DNA of 64,000 bases from G942493375 sp942493375. GTDB lineage: Bacteria; Armatimonadota; UBA5829. Made by a program: the position numbers and the translations under genes. The stretch covers positions 7,688,001 to 7,752,000 of the forward strand of contig OW818698.1 in the NCBI GenBank assembly GCA_942493375.1, written 5' to 3'. Of the stretch, positions 43,641 to 53,589 are shown piece after piece (position 1 is the stretch's first letter; each line of letters starts with the position of its first letter). A model generated the notes under the pieces. That model saw only the letters and a list, made by a program, of their open reading frames with translations. It made no database searches and was not told the DNA's origin.

Positions 43641-45509
43641 TCAGTGTTTCTCCACTAGTGCCATGAGACACTTTGGACATGTTGCCTTTGGATCGTGGCT
43701 GGTGACTTCGGGATGCATGGGACATACATAGGTTTTTACTTTTGGCTGCGTTTTTGTAACCGTAACACTCGGCTTTGCCTGACTGGGTGAACTAGCTGCT
43801 TTGGGAGTTGATGATGGCATCTTCATATCCGATCCCATATCCATCCCGCTCATATCACCAGTGCCGGCTGCGGGAGGCAGTTCGGTTGGTCCATCTGAAG
43901 ACCATTTTGTGCGGAAGATTGCGTTTCCTTCTTCCAGATACGTGTGCCCCTGATATATGACTTCATCCTGTGGAGATAATCCTGAAGTTATTAACGTGCG
44001 ATCACCTGTACTGCCTCCTGTTGTGACCAGCACCAGATGAGCAGTTTCAGATCCGCCAGAGGTCCTTGGTACCAGGGCCATCAGACATATCGGACATGTA
44101 CCTGGATGATCTTCTACGATCTGCGGGTGCATAGTGCAGTAGTATTCCTGATTTCCCTTTGGAACTGACTTGCGAACTGTCCAGACATAACTGCTGTCAC
44201 TGCGGAGTATAATTGCGCTGCTGGGTACACTGAGGCCGTGCATACGCGATTCCAGGTTTATTGTCATATCCACAGACTCACCGGGCAGCAGCTTGTGTCC
44301 CGGATTGGAGACAATGGCTTCTACCATTAGTGATCGGCTTGTTTGATCGGCAGAAGGAGAAATGGATGTGATGCGTGCATTTATTTCTATATCCGGGTGA
44401 TTTGTAAAGGTGGCATGTATGGGAGTACCAACGCGGACATTGCCGGCATCTACTTCGGAGATTTTTGCCTGCAGCCTTATTTTATCCAACCGTGCAACAC
44501 CCAAAATGGGAGTGGAGGAATTGACATACTGCCCTGGACTAACATACCTGCGGGTTACGACTCCCGAGATGCTGGATTTAACACTTCGGAAAGATTCAAG
44601 CACCTTTGCAGTCTGTTCCATTGAATGCATTTGTGAAACTGCAGTATGCTTCTGCCTGATTTCTGCTTTAGCTTGAGCAACACCTGCCGAGGAGGAGAGA
44701 ACCCTCTTTCGTGCGGCGGAGACCATTTTCTCCTTGCTTTTAACATCGGCAGCAGCGGCAGATACGTTTTGTTTGGCTTCAGCAAGCATGCCATTTCGCT
44801 GCTGCAGCTCTGCTTCCATTTTAGCTGCATCAGCTTTCTCAGACTGGAACTCCTGAACAGAAACAGCACCAGAGTTCAGGAGTTTTTCCTCACGGGCGAT
44901 CTCAACTCTCCAGTATTCTACGTTTGCTTTTGCTGCAATAACATCACTTTCCCGTTGCTGAACTATGTTTTTGGCAGCTTCAAACATAGCTTTGGTGCGT
45001 TCTACTTCGGCTATTGCTGCATCTACTTCAGCTTCTGCAGCCTGCTTATCGGCTGACATTTTATCCAGGCCAGCTTCGGCAACTGGTACCTCCGACGATG
45101 CTGTTTCCCTGACACGTTTGGATTCATTTACCCTGGAAGCAAGCTCTGGAGAATCAACTGTTGCCAGTATTTGACCTGTAGAAACACTGTCTCCATCATA
45201 TACTGAGAGTGTTTTAAGATAACCCTCGACACGGGAAAACACCTGCTGTTCTTCTAGCGCTGCGACAGACCCAACATAGTGCACCTGAGGAGAAAGATTG
45301 GCAGTTCCGACTCGCTCAACAGCTACAGGGATCGATCCTTCCGGTGGTTTCATTACGGACATGTCCATAGCCTGCGATTCAATCACAGTCATTGAACCCG
45401 GATGTCCTGCTTTCCATCTGCGGATCAGATAGCTGGATATCAGGACCATACCTACCAGTAGAAGAATAGCCCACTTATGGGACCAGATAAGCTTGAAAAG
45501 GCCAATCAT
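43641..45509 (-). CDS. RND periplasmic adaptor with two heavy-metal-binding domains
   Basis: 622 residues. N-terminal membrane anchor (~10-28), lipoyl/barrel-sandwich part (VHYVGSVAALEEQQVFSRVEG), long coiled-coil hairpin (~130-320, Ala/Lys/Glu-rich), beta-barrel (~330-440). Then a heavy-metal-binding domain (YYCTMHPQIVED...CPICLMAL, ~452-485), a Met-rich stretch (GDMSGMDMGSDMKM, ~550) and a second such domain at the C-terminus (YVCPMHPEV...CPKCLMAL). In CusB/SilB-type adaptors the motif usually ends CxxCGM; here both copies read CxxCLM. First gene of the pump operon, with a GGAG site before the ATG. Confidence 0.93.
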   Translation of the reverse strand: MIGLFKLIWSHKWAILLLVGMVLISSYLIRRWKAGHPGSMTVIESQAMDMSVMKPPEGSIPVAVERVGTANLSPQVHYVGSVAALEEQQVFSRVEGYLKTLSVYDGDSVSTGQILATVDSPELASRVNESKRVRETASSEVPVAEAGLDKMSADKQAAEAEVDAAIAEVERTKAMFEAAKNIVQQRESDVIAAKANVEYWRVEIAREEKLLNSGAVSVQEFQSEKADAAKMEAELQQRNGMLAEAKQNVSAAAADVKSKEKMVSAARKRVLSSSAGVAQAKAEIRQKHTAVSQMHSMEQTAKVLESFRSVKSSISGVVTRRYVSPGQYVNSSTPILGVARLDKIRLQAKISEVDAGNVRVGTPIHATFTNHPDIEINARITSISPSADQTSRSLMVEAIVSNPGHKLLPGESVDMTINLESRMHGLSVPSSAIILRSDSSYVWTVRKSVPKGNQEYYCTMHPQIVEDHPGTCPICLMALVPRTSGGSETAHLVLVTTGGSTGDRTLITSGLSPQDEVIYQGHTYLEEGNAIFRTKWSSDGPTELPPAAGTGDMSGMDMGSDMKMPSSTPKAASSPSQAKPSVTVTKTQPKVKTYVCPMHPEVTSHDPKATCPKCLMALVEKH

Positions 45510-45536
45510 ATGGGTACTCCGGCTCTATTCAAAGTA

Positions 45537-45557
45537 GTTACTCTTACGAAGAGCAAC
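45537..45557. promoter_or_regulatory. Candidate operator of the metal-efflux operon
   Basis: GTTACTCTT-ACG-AAGAGCAAC: 8 of 9 positions pair, centred 38 bases upstream of the adaptor start. A palindrome of this size before a metal pump fits a dimeric regulator site, but no regulator gene is nearby. Confidence 0.4.
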
Positions 45558-45684
45558 CTTTTGCTAGTAATCTTATTGCTTTAGTTACGTATGCATGATA
45601 ACTATTGTTCCATAATCACTCAGCAAAATCAACAAGCACAAATAACGATCTATTATTGTTGGTTCATACCCATATGATGCACCT

Positions 45685-47919
45685 TTAACACAGTTCTATT
45701 TTAACTACTAATTCCCCCTTATGTTGGTTTTTGAGGATGCTAATACGATTGTATACATTACCACCGAAGTCCGGTGACTTTTCAAGGCCCACTTCACAAT
45801 CATCGGGAACATACAACACTACGTGACCGTTTGCACCATTTATGATAACTTTGCTTCCATTTATCACTACATCAAGCATGGTCATCCAGTAAAATCTTAC
45901 GCCATCACCCTGGTTCAACTTGTAGTCATCCGTAATAATCAACTCGTTCGGTTGTGGGGAGTCCCAGGTCCTCTTCCAATAGTCATACACATTATTCCAA
46001 CCGACACCTACATTGGCGTGAGCGTGGAACTTAACTTCGTCACCTGACGCCTCTGGCTTAATATCGTGCAATAGAGGATTGTCAGGATGAGGAAAGAGTC
46101 CGGAAGCATAAGGAACCAGCATATTATGCCACTCACACTCACAAGCCATTTCCGCTCGCGGGTCTGAATAATCGAATGTTCCGGGATCATCGGCAAAAGT
46201 TTCTCCGTCATATTCAAGAATGAAACTACCTTTATCCTCGTGGCAATGGCCTGCATTTGACTTGTTGCCCATAATCAGGATCTTGACCTGTTTATCATCT
46301 AAGACACGTAAACTGGATACGACACCCATTTCAGGCATAATGACCAAATTCTTGGCTTGTGGTCCTTCTAAGGGAATTCTCTCTGCATGATTACCTGTCA
46401 ATATACCTGTCGGTTTCTTTCCACGTGCTATCATCCGCCTGTATATGCTTGTCCAATACGAATCCGGCGCTGCGGCTGCCAACCACTCAACTGCACTCAG
46501 ACCAATATCTTTTCCAGCATCACAAATCCGCATAACATCACGGGAATTGTCGGTGGATGCAATAACCTCACCAAAATCCGACATTTTGGTGAGACATTCA
46601 GGCAACGAATCAAATATCCCAATTCCTCGTGACCTGCGATAGAACGTTATTGATATAAACGCCTGATCTATAGTCCCACCAAAATATCCCGGGCCCTCCA
46701 GAAAACTTCCGTCTGATGAAATAGCCTTATTTAAGCTTTCGATGACCTCTTGATAGGCTATATCAGTATATTTGCTGACTCTGGGTCTATCGTGTTCCAT
46801 TACCAGATATGCTAACAAACGTCCCGCTGAAAACAACATCAGCTGGTTACATTCAAAAATATACTCATGCTTCCAGGTATTGTACATTACTGCGTTTATG
46901 GCCTGTTCAGATAATCTTCTATATAAAAGATCCTTTCCAAGATCAGTGAACAAATCCCCTGCAAGATCAAGCGCAACTGCTACATCCTGAGCGATCATAC
47001 ACTGTGTAAAAGCCCGGTGTTCAAATGTGCTACCTGGGAACCGGCAAATGAAACCATCATCCCAGTGATCACACAAAGCAATCGATAAGGCACAACGAGC
47101 AGCTAATCTGAGCAGTTCGGCATCTTTCAGGATTGTCCCTGCCAAAGCTGCCGATTTCCCTTTTCCCATAAGGAGTTTACCGTGGTCACGTTCCCGGTTG
47201 TATCGCTCATCTGCGCCGAGGTTTACATACTCACCTATACAGGCTTCAGGATTAAATGATCGCAATTCATATATTCCAAGACTCTCAAGTTCAGGGAGAA
47301 CAGCATTGTCTGAAGTCAGTTTTTCTCTCAGAGCATTTAACTCGGTTGGATCGATGAATATCCCACGCTGTGGTGAAAAAGACGGTTCAAACTCGGTAGA
47401 TTTAAGATATGGCTCCCAATTCTCCTCTGAGTAGTCCCATTGGCGCAGATATTTGTCCAGTGCTGGCGAATCCTGCAAACCTATCCAGTTAATCCAGCCA
47501 GCCGCTGCTCCTTTATTTGCAGCATATATTTCGATAGTGATTTTCTCTATCGTATTAGCGCATTTCAAATCCAAAGCCAATTCACGCTTGTTTTTCGGCG
47601 CAGGATCAGCAACCATTAGCAGTGGGCCGATATCCGTATCTGCTGCTATCCTTACGACGGAATCTGGTGGCGCTACTATCGATACCACAAGCTTGTCATA
47701 ACCTAAACAGGAAACTTCAAAGCGTCTGGACATCGATAATGCCGGACCTGTTTCAGGACACTCCTGCCAGGAAAAATCCACCCAGCACCAGTTTTGTTCA
47801 ATCCTGAAACCGATATCGCTATTTTCGGTTTTAGCCCAGTCGGACAAGCCACTAAGATGAAGATCCCAGAAAGGCTCAATTATCGCTTCAGCACAATTAA
47901 TTGGTGTTACTCTAACCAT
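45685..47919 (-). CDS. Heparinase II/III-like protein (putative polysaccharide lyase)
   Basis: 744 residues. N-terminal ~160 residues: beta-sandwich (carbohydrate-binding-like). Middle ~190-480: an alpha/alpha-toroid rich in helices. C-terminal ~540-744: the heparinase II/III beta-domain with AGHCHEDKGSFILEYDGE, DDPGTFDY and CEWHNMLVP, which carry the His residues typical of that family. Likely cleaves or debranches an acidic or sulfated polysaccharide; the exact substrate is not predictable. No clear signal peptide, so it may act in the cytoplasm on imported oligosaccharides. Follows the GH-D-like gene by 27 bases in the same operon. Confidence 0.85.
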   Translation of the reverse strand: MVRVTPINCAEAIIEPFWDLHLSGLSDWAKTENSDIGFRIEQNWCWVDFSWQECPETGPALSMSRRFEVSCLGYDKLVVSIVAPPDSVVRIAADTDIGPLLMVADPAPKNKRELALDLKCANTIEKITIEIYAANKGAAAGWINWIGLQDSPALDKYLRQWDYSEENWEPYLKSTEFEPSFSPQRGIFIDPTELNALREKLTSDNAVLPELESLGIYELRSFNPEACIGEYVNLGADERYNRERDHGKLLMGKGKSAALAGTILKDAELLRLAARCALSIALCDHWDDGFICRFPGSTFEHRAFTQCMIAQDVAVALDLAGDLFTDLGKDLLYRRLSEQAINAVMYNTWKHEYIFECNQLMLFSAGRLLAYLVMEHDRPRVSKYTDIAYQEVIESLNKAISSDGSFLEGPGYFGGTIDQAFISITFYRRSRGIGIFDSLPECLTKMSDFGEVIASTDNSRDVMRICDAGKDIGLSAVEWLAAAAPDSYWTSIYRRMIARGKKPTGILTGNHAERIPLEGPQAKNLVIMPEMGVVSSLRVLDDKQVKILIMGNKSNAGHCHEDKGSFILEYDGETFADDPGTFDYSDPRAEMACECEWHNMLVPYASGLFPHPDNPLLHDIKPEASGDEVKFHAHANVGVGWNNVYDYWKRTWDSPQPNELIITDDYKLNQGDGVRFYWMTMLDVVINGSKVIINGANGHVVLYVPDDCEVGLEKSPDFGGNVYNRISILKNQHKGELVVKIELC

Positions 47920-47946
47920 TCATCAAATCTCCTGACTTATTGTTAC

Positions 47947-50913
47947 TCAAGATCCCGGTACGAACCAGGCGTTGAAGGAAACATCATATTCTGCCAATGC
48001 AAGCACCGCTATATCGACATTGAACAAGTCCTGTGAATCACTTTTGGAAACAGGAATCCGCCAGGCTTGCCAACACACACTATAGGACTCATTCCTTACG
48101 ACAGGATCAGGGTGGACTCTTCTCCCATTGATATCAACTTGAGCAGCAAAATCTTTGCCTTCAAATTGCATTGCTGCTCTTTTTCCTGACGACACTTCAA
48201 CTGTGACTACCAGACAGCCATCAGACTCACATTTGGGTATAAAGCCTGATATGTTGAACATTCTTGGCCCAGTGGCAGGAATATCGGACGGTTGATTTTC
48301 CCTGGGAACTCTGAGTGTTACTCCATTTGACGAAGGGCCTACTTCAATCGGAACATTACAAGTAGACTCAGAGAATGCAGATGGAACAGGCGAAGTGATA
48401 AATTCGTGTGTGAGGGAATGCTTATTACCTACCGGGACTAGCTCGAGTAGAACAACATCAAATGGACGCATAGAAATTGAAATACTGCCCTGGAAACTGT
48501 CTGACTCTCCTGTCATTTTTGTCTTGTTCGGATACCACCGGTAGATTTCCCACTGTTTGTTTGCATCTAATCCCCAGTTTTCATTCAATTCCAATTTTAT
48601 ATCAGTGTCCGACCACACGCAGTTGTTGACAGCCACGAAAGCCCTATTTCCGTCAGTGCAGCAATAGCCGTATGGTTCGTTTTTCCATGGATTGCCTATA
48701 ACGAATTTCGGATTCGAAAAACACCCGGGGTTGGCTTTTAATAGCGCGATAAACTCTGCCATCTGATTGCGTTCGGGTGGCGTCAACCAGTTGTTATCAC
48801 TCCAGGGCTGAGCTAACAGACTGCCTCTACTTATGTCCATCACAAAAGCTTCCTGCCAGCGTTCTTTGCCGATTGAACTGTTCCACTTCCAACTAGAAAG
48901 CCAGACTCCAAGTGAGTCTTTCCCAAGAGTTGGTACATCCTTACAGAACCACTGGGCCTGATCAAGACCGACAGTTACGCTGTCTCGAACATATAGAGTG
49001 GGTTTGTCTGCAGGATGTGCTGCTTCAACAGCTATTCCCGGTTCAAAAAGAGTATCGCCGTGTAACAACCACCACGGAGACCGATAGCCCCAATATAGCA
49101 TTAGAAAAACATCCGGGCATTCATTATCCAAGTCACGCAAAGTCTCGATCACACTACTCTGGATTGCCTCAGTCGAATAAATACCCGGCAGATGCTCGTG
49201 ATTTGTGTTGTAGCAAATGGACTGCAGGTTGTCGAACTTGATCATCCGAACTCCGTTTTCGCGGATGTGATGTCGGAAAGCCGTTGAATAGATGGTCTTG
49301 ATAGGATCTGAGGCTCTGCACAGGGTTGGCCTGTCAGTGGCATGTGCTGGATCAAAAGTATATGTAGGACGGACAACGGGATTTCCCCCGATTGTCCATT
49401 CAGGCATTGAGGAATCTATCCAGAGCCCGGGACTCGTCCCAAGTTTTTTGATCTCGTCCAAAACTGGTGTAAGTCCATTTGGGAAACGAATTGGATCTGC
49501 CTGTTGGAGGTCACCGTTAGTATCAACCCAGAAATCAATGGAGTATAGATCAAAATGGCAACCAGACTCTCTCTGACCTTCAGCTACTTTTGAGATATTG
49601 TCCAGTAGAAAACCTTCAGATTCGTCAAAGTTCCCTAATCCCCAGAACTCCTCACCGTCCGATCTTGCGCCAAATGCTTCAAGGATAGCATATGGTTTAT
49701 CGTGCCCCCTGAGGACTCTTCTAGATCGACTTTTTACATATGACAAGAAACCGGCACGGGCTTTTTCAGGCTGTGCAACCCCATAAACCGACTCCATGCA
49801 TTCGAATGTATTTCCCGGATTCAAAATCTTACCAGGATATTGCTTTAAAAGAATAACTCCATCCTGCCCGATTACCCATCCGGACGGGTGTGCTATGCCT
49901 ATATAGAACCGATCATCGACGTAAACTGGAAATCCCTGTTCTCCATCTGTCATCGCCACATTGGTTTTGTAGTTGCCAAGGCGAATGTTCATTAATCTGA
50001 TATCAACTGGTCCTGTATTTGAAATGCTGACAAATTTATGCAGGACTGGTTCAGTTGAGTTCCATTTATAAGATATATTTGCTGATAGGTTGGAATCAAA
50101 TTTGAGATTGAAAACAACTTCTGCCTGTTCGCCTTCACTCAAGACCTGCATGCTGTCAACATTGAAGTCCGGATTATATAAAGGTTTTCCGATTGTGAAA
50201 TATTGCTCGCAGTGACCGGGACGCTGGCCTTTTAGTCCTAATGATCGAGCTGATTCCGGGTCGAGTTCGTTCAGTTCTTTTGTTCGGTTACGATAGCCGG
50301 TGCATTGAACAGCAATAATATTGTCCTGTCCGAAACGCAGGCTATTATATAACTCAGTCCCAGGTATAAATTCAAATTCTCCGGGCTCATTCCATCGTTT
50401 TTCTGCTATTCTCGTTCCTATGTGATTCCCATTAACAAATATTCTTATGTAGCCATAGTCGAACAGGCCATATCCACCAAGTGTGAGAGTAATATTTTTT
50501 CCATTTATATCTACAGGTAAAAATGCATGCGTTCTACTCCAGGTATACCATTTATCAAAATTTGGTATTCCAGCTGCATGATCGGGGGATGTGGCGATCA
50601 TCTCTTCCCATTTGGTGTCATCAAAATGCTGCCGATAGAATCCATCCTGGTAACCGGCTTCCATATCCGGATCTGATTGAAACTCTTGAGCACATTTGAA
50701 CCGCCATCCGCTGATCCAGATACGTTTTTCTGCGCAGTCCAGGTCAATGTCCAGTTCATATCCGGACAGTAATATTTCTGAATCAGAAGAGGTATTATAC
50801 CAGGAGGCAGCTTTCAATCCTGACGTAGAATCCAGTTGAAATTTGAAGCCAGGAGATTCAAGTATTATTGTATTTTCATCAGGTGATGATACTGAGCATT
50901 TTATACTAGGCAT
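47947..50913 (-). CDS. Clan GH-D-like glycoside hydrolase (alpha-galactosidase-like)
   Basis: 988 residues. Order: short N-terminal part; a jelly-roll sugar-binding domain (~60-210: WYTWSRTHAFLPVDINGKN, YIRIFVNGNHIG); a beta-supersandwich (~230-400); a TIM-barrel (~410-730) with FDLYSIDFWVDTNGDL, SPGLWIDSSMPEW and RMIKFDNLQS, where the Asp (~residue 556) is the likely nucleophile as in GH36/GH31-type enzymes; then C-terminal beta domains. Best described as GH36-like; the family cannot be fixed by eye. No signal peptide. First gene of the two-gene hydrolase operon, divergent from the transporter operon. Confidence 0.8.
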   Translation of the reverse strand: MPSIKCSVSSPDENTIILESPGFKFQLDSTSGLKAASWYNTSSDSEILLSGYELDIDLDCAEKRIWISGWRFKCAQEFQSDPDMEAGYQDGFYRQHFDDTKWEEMIATSPDHAAGIPNFDKWYTWSRTHAFLPVDINGKNITLTLGGYGLFDYGYIRIFVNGNHIGTRIAEKRWNEPGEFEFIPGTELYNSLRFGQDNIIAVQCTGYRNRTKELNELDPESARSLGLKGQRPGHCEQYFTIGKPLYNPDFNVDSMQVLSEGEQAEVVFNLKFDSNLSANISYKWNSTEPVLHKFVSISNTGPVDIRLMNIRLGNYKTNVAMTDGEQGFPVYVDDRFYIGIAHPSGWVIGQDGVILLKQYPGKILNPGNTFECMESVYGVAQPEKARAGFLSYVKSRSRRVLRGHDKPYAILEAFGARSDGEEFWGLGNFDESEGFLLDNISKVAEGQRESGCHFDLYSIDFWVDTNGDLQQADPIRFPNGLTPVLDEIKKLGTSPGLWIDSSMPEWTIGGNPVVRPTYTFDPAHATDRPTLCRASDPIKTIYSTAFRHHIRENGVRMIKFDNLQSICYNTNHEHLPGIYSTEAIQSSVIETLRDLDNECPDVFLMLYWGYRSPWWLLHGDTLFEPGIAVEAAHPADKPTLYVRDSVTVGLDQAQWFCKDVPTLGKDSLGVWLSSWKWNSSIGKERWQEAFVMDISRGSLLAQPWSDNNWLTPPERNQMAEFIALLKANPGCFSNPKFVIGNPWKNEPYGYCCTDGNRAFVAVNNCVWSDTDIKLELNENWGLDANKQWEIYRWYPNKTKMTGESDSFQGSISISMRPFDVVLLELVPVGNKHSLTHEFITSPVPSAFSESTCNVPIEVGPSSNGVTLRVPRENQPSDIPATGPRMFNISGFIPKCESDGCLVVTVEVSSGKRAAMQFEGKDFAAQVDINGRRVHPDPVVRNESYSVCWQAWRIPVSKSDSQDLFNVDIAVLALAEYDVSFNAWFVPGS

Positions 50914-50968
50914 ATTTCCTCCACCAAACTCATCTACAGAAATAAATTACGGGTCGTGATACCGCTAA

Positions 50969-50997
50969 ATGCTATGTTACCCGGCGTCCTTTGTCAA
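50969..50997 (-). promoter_or_regulatory. Promoter of the hydrolase operon
   Basis: Perfect TTGACA (50992-50997), 17-base spacer, TAGCAT (50969-50974) on the minus strand, 56 bases upstream of the GH-D-like start codon. Confidence 0.65.
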
Positions 50998-51058
50998 TAC
51001 GCATATATCCGCATAAAAAGCAAGCAGCCATGTAATTGCAAAAAACCGGTTTTCAACT

Positions 51059-51088
51059 TTGACAAGTAACCTATTTCCCTACTATCAT
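51059..51088 (+). promoter_or_regulatory. Promoter of the sugar-transporter operon
   Basis: Perfect TTGACA (51059-51064), 18-base spacer, TATCAT (51083-51088), 24 bases before the start codon. The two divergent promoters lie within 120 bases of each other, so one regulator could control both. Confidence 0.65.
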
Positions 51089-51111
51089 GGTGACACCTTA
51101 AAATCGGAGTT

Positions 51112-53583
51112 ATGATTGGGATGCAAAACCTTTGTAAAAACTCGCTTAGGGACGCAAAGTTGCGTCTATTCATCCTGATCCTCGCTATTTTGGCCGTTTC
51201 ATGCAGCATAATGGCTGCTCCCAAAAGTCAGAGGATCATTGAACTCAAAGTTAACCAACTCCCCGAATTCTCTTCACAGGATGCAAGAACGAAAGCTGAT
51301 GTGGCAGTGTTGCGCAGATTTATGGCGCTACACCCAAATGTGAAACTGGTAAGAGGCACTGGCCTCCAGATCGCAGGCGGCGCTAACACCATGGACATGG
51401 TGCCAATGATGCAGATCGCTGGAGACATTTCTCCGGCTGTTATCTACGTCAACTTCAGAATGTCTGACACCTACATCCAAAAGGGATTCCTGAAACCTCT
51501 GGACGACTTCGTAAAGAAGATTCCAAAGGATGAGTTGGACAGAAGAGTTCCACCGGCTGTGCGCCCGGTTATTTATCGACTCGGACCTGATGGCAAAAAG
51601 CACTGGTATGCCATCCCAACCGGAAGACTCGTCCGTGTATTGACATGGAGACGAGACCTTTTTGCCAAAGCAGGACTTGATCCTGACAGGCCTCCAAAAA
51701 CGTGGACAGAGTTCCTCGATTATTCAAAAAAACTCTGCAAACCTAAATCAAATCAGTATGGTATGGGTTTCTACAAGGGTGACGTATCAAGTTGGGACTT
51801 TGCAAACCTTGTATGGTCTGCCGGCGGTAAGTTTGTCGATGTAGACGATAAAGGTAAATGGACACCTATGTTCAATGCACCTCCAGTCATTGATGCTATG
51901 TATTTTTATGCAAAGATGAATACAATGCCCTGGACCGGTCCTGATGGACAGAAGTACCACGGCGTAGCAGGACGAGATACAAACGTTCAGATCCAGGGAC
52001 CAGGCGACCCGTTTGCTATGGTATTCAGTTACCTGGATGACCGTTTGAATATTTACCAGCCTGAACTGCTTGGATATGCTCCGGTCCCGCACATGGAAGG
52101 CCGCAAGAGCGCTTCTGAAATCAACTGCACTATGCTTGGTTTGTATGCGGGCATCAAAGATCCTGAGATGATACAGGCAGCCTGGGATTATATGTCATTC
52201 CAGGACAGCGATGAAGCTAACCAAATCCGAGTAAAGATCTTCATTCAGAACGGATATGGACGGTTTGTTAGTCCGATTCTGCTTGAGAAATATGGCTACA
52301 CGGACTATCTGAAATCAGTCGATAAGGACTGGATTCGTGTCTACAAAGACGCGATGATCAATGGTATTCCTGAACCTTACGGTAAAAACTGCGCAGTTGT
52401 CTACAGAGAGCTTTCCAGACCGCTGGAACAAGTTATCAACGACAAGGTAGTTGTCAAAGCTATTGAAGATAACGACGAAGCAGCTGCTCGAGCCCGAATA
52501 AAGGAAATAGCTAACAGTGCACAGGTTGACACTGAAAAGCGGATGTATGGGATTGTACCTGTAAAAGTTGCTGCAACAAGGCATGTATGGACAATTATAT
52601 TCCTGATTGCTGCTGCTGTTGCTTTCACAATTGCTACTGCTTATCTATTGAAAGTATTCAGACAGAGTGCTCCAACACCTACACCTGGCCAGAAGAAGAC
52701 TTACTTGGCAGCGATATTAATATTGCCTGCAGCACTCACTGTTCTGATATGGCAGTATTACCCGTTGATGCGTGGAACGATAATGGCATTCCAAGACTAC
52801 AATGTCATGGGAGGTTCTGAGTTTGTCGGTCTTTCTAACTTTACTGACATCCTCTTTGATCCGGGATTCTGGCATTCACTCTACATAACCCTCCTGTATA
52901 CAGCCCTGTATATGATATTTGCGTTCATTTCACCGATCGTCCTGGCATTGCTGCTGACCGAAGTCCCAAGAGGAAAGATATTCTTCCGAACGATCTTCTA
53001 TCTGCCAGCTGTGCTTTCAGGACTGGTTGTTATATTCCTGTGGAAGAGTTTCTACAAACCTGCAGGACTGATGAACAATGTCCTCAATCCGATACTGGAG
53101 TTGCTTCATATAGCTCCAATGTCCGTAGACTGGTTGAGTACACCGATGTTGGCTATGGCGGCTGTTCTGTTGCCTGTCGTATGGGCAGGTATGGGACCGG
53201 GGTGTCTTATATATCTGGCCGCTCTAAAAACAATCCCTGAAGAGTTCTACGAAGCAGCTGATGTTGACGGAGCTGGTGTTATCCGCAAGATATTCGGGAT
53301 AACATTGCCGTCGATTAAGATGCTTGTTATGATCAACGCTGTCGGAGCTTTCATCGGAGCGTTCATGTCCAGTGAAACGATCTTCGCTATGACTGGTGGA
53401 GGACCTTATACTCCTTATGGAGCTACCGAAGTTGTCGGATTGCAGCTCTTCTACACAGCGTTTGTATACCTTAAGTTTGGCGTAGCTAACGCAATGGCCT
53501 GGGTATTGGGCTTCATGCTGATCGGTTTTACCATGATTCAGTTAAGAACCTTAAGCCGGGTGGAATTCAAGGGAGGAAGGTAA
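51112..53583 (+). CDS. Fused sugar ABC importer: solute-binding protein + MalF-type permease
   Basis: 823 residues. The N-terminal signal/anchor (~16-36) leads to a family 1 extracellular solute-binding domain (~40-470; AIPTGRLVRVLTWRRDLFAKAGLDP, RPPKTWTEFLDYSKKL, FSYLDDRLNIY). A transmembrane helix (~488-510) and a short Pro-rich linker follow. The MalF-type permease (~530-823) has six helices and an EAA loop (EEFYEAADVDGAGVIRKIFG, ~709). Normally these are two proteins; here the receptor is tethered to its channel. The MalG-type partner follows after 6 bases. No ATPase is encoded nearby, so a shared MsmK-like ATPase elsewhere is expected. Its location by two glycan-degrading enzymes supports oligosaccharide uptake. 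Confidence 0.92.
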   Translation: MIGMQNLCKNSLRDAKLRLFILILAILAVSCSIMAAPKSQRIIELKVNQLPEFSSQDARTKADVAVLRRFMALHPNVKLVRGTGLQIAGGANTMDMVPMMQIAGDISPAVIYVNFRMSDTYIQKGFLKPLDDFVKKIPKDELDRRVPPAVRPVIYRLGPDGKKHWYAIPTGRLVRVLTWRRDLFAKAGLDPDRPPKTWTEFLDYSKKLCKPKSNQYGMGFYKGDVSSWDFANLVWSAGGKFVDVDDKGKWTPMFNAPPVIDAMYFYAKMNTMPWTGPDGQKYHGVAGRDTNVQIQGPGDPFAMVFSYLDDRLNIYQPELLGYAPVPHMEGRKSASEINCTMLGLYAGIKDPEMIQAAWDYMSFQDSDEANQIRVKIFIQNGYGRFVSPILLEKYGYTDYLKSVDKDWIRVYKDAMINGIPEPYGKNCAVVYRELSRPLEQVINDKVVVKAIEDNDEAAARARIKEIANSAQVDTEKRMYGIVPVKVAATRHVWTIIFLIAAAVAFTIATAYLLKVFRQSAPTPTPGQKKTYLAAILILPAALTVLIWQYYPLMRGTIMAFQDYNVMGGSEFVGLSNFTDILFDPGFWHSLYITLLYTALYMIFAFISPIVLALLLTEVPRGKIFFRTIFYLPAVLSGLVVIFLWKSFYKPAGLMNNVLNPILELLHIAPMSVDWLSTPMLAMAAVLLPVVWAGMGPGCLIYLAALKTIPEEFYEAADVDGAGVIRKIFGITLPSIKMLVMINAVGAFIGAFMSSETIFAMTGGGPYTPYGATEVVGLQLFYTAFVYLKFGVANAMAWVLGFMLIGFTMIQLRTLSRVEFKGGR

Positions 53584-53589
53584 GACAAG

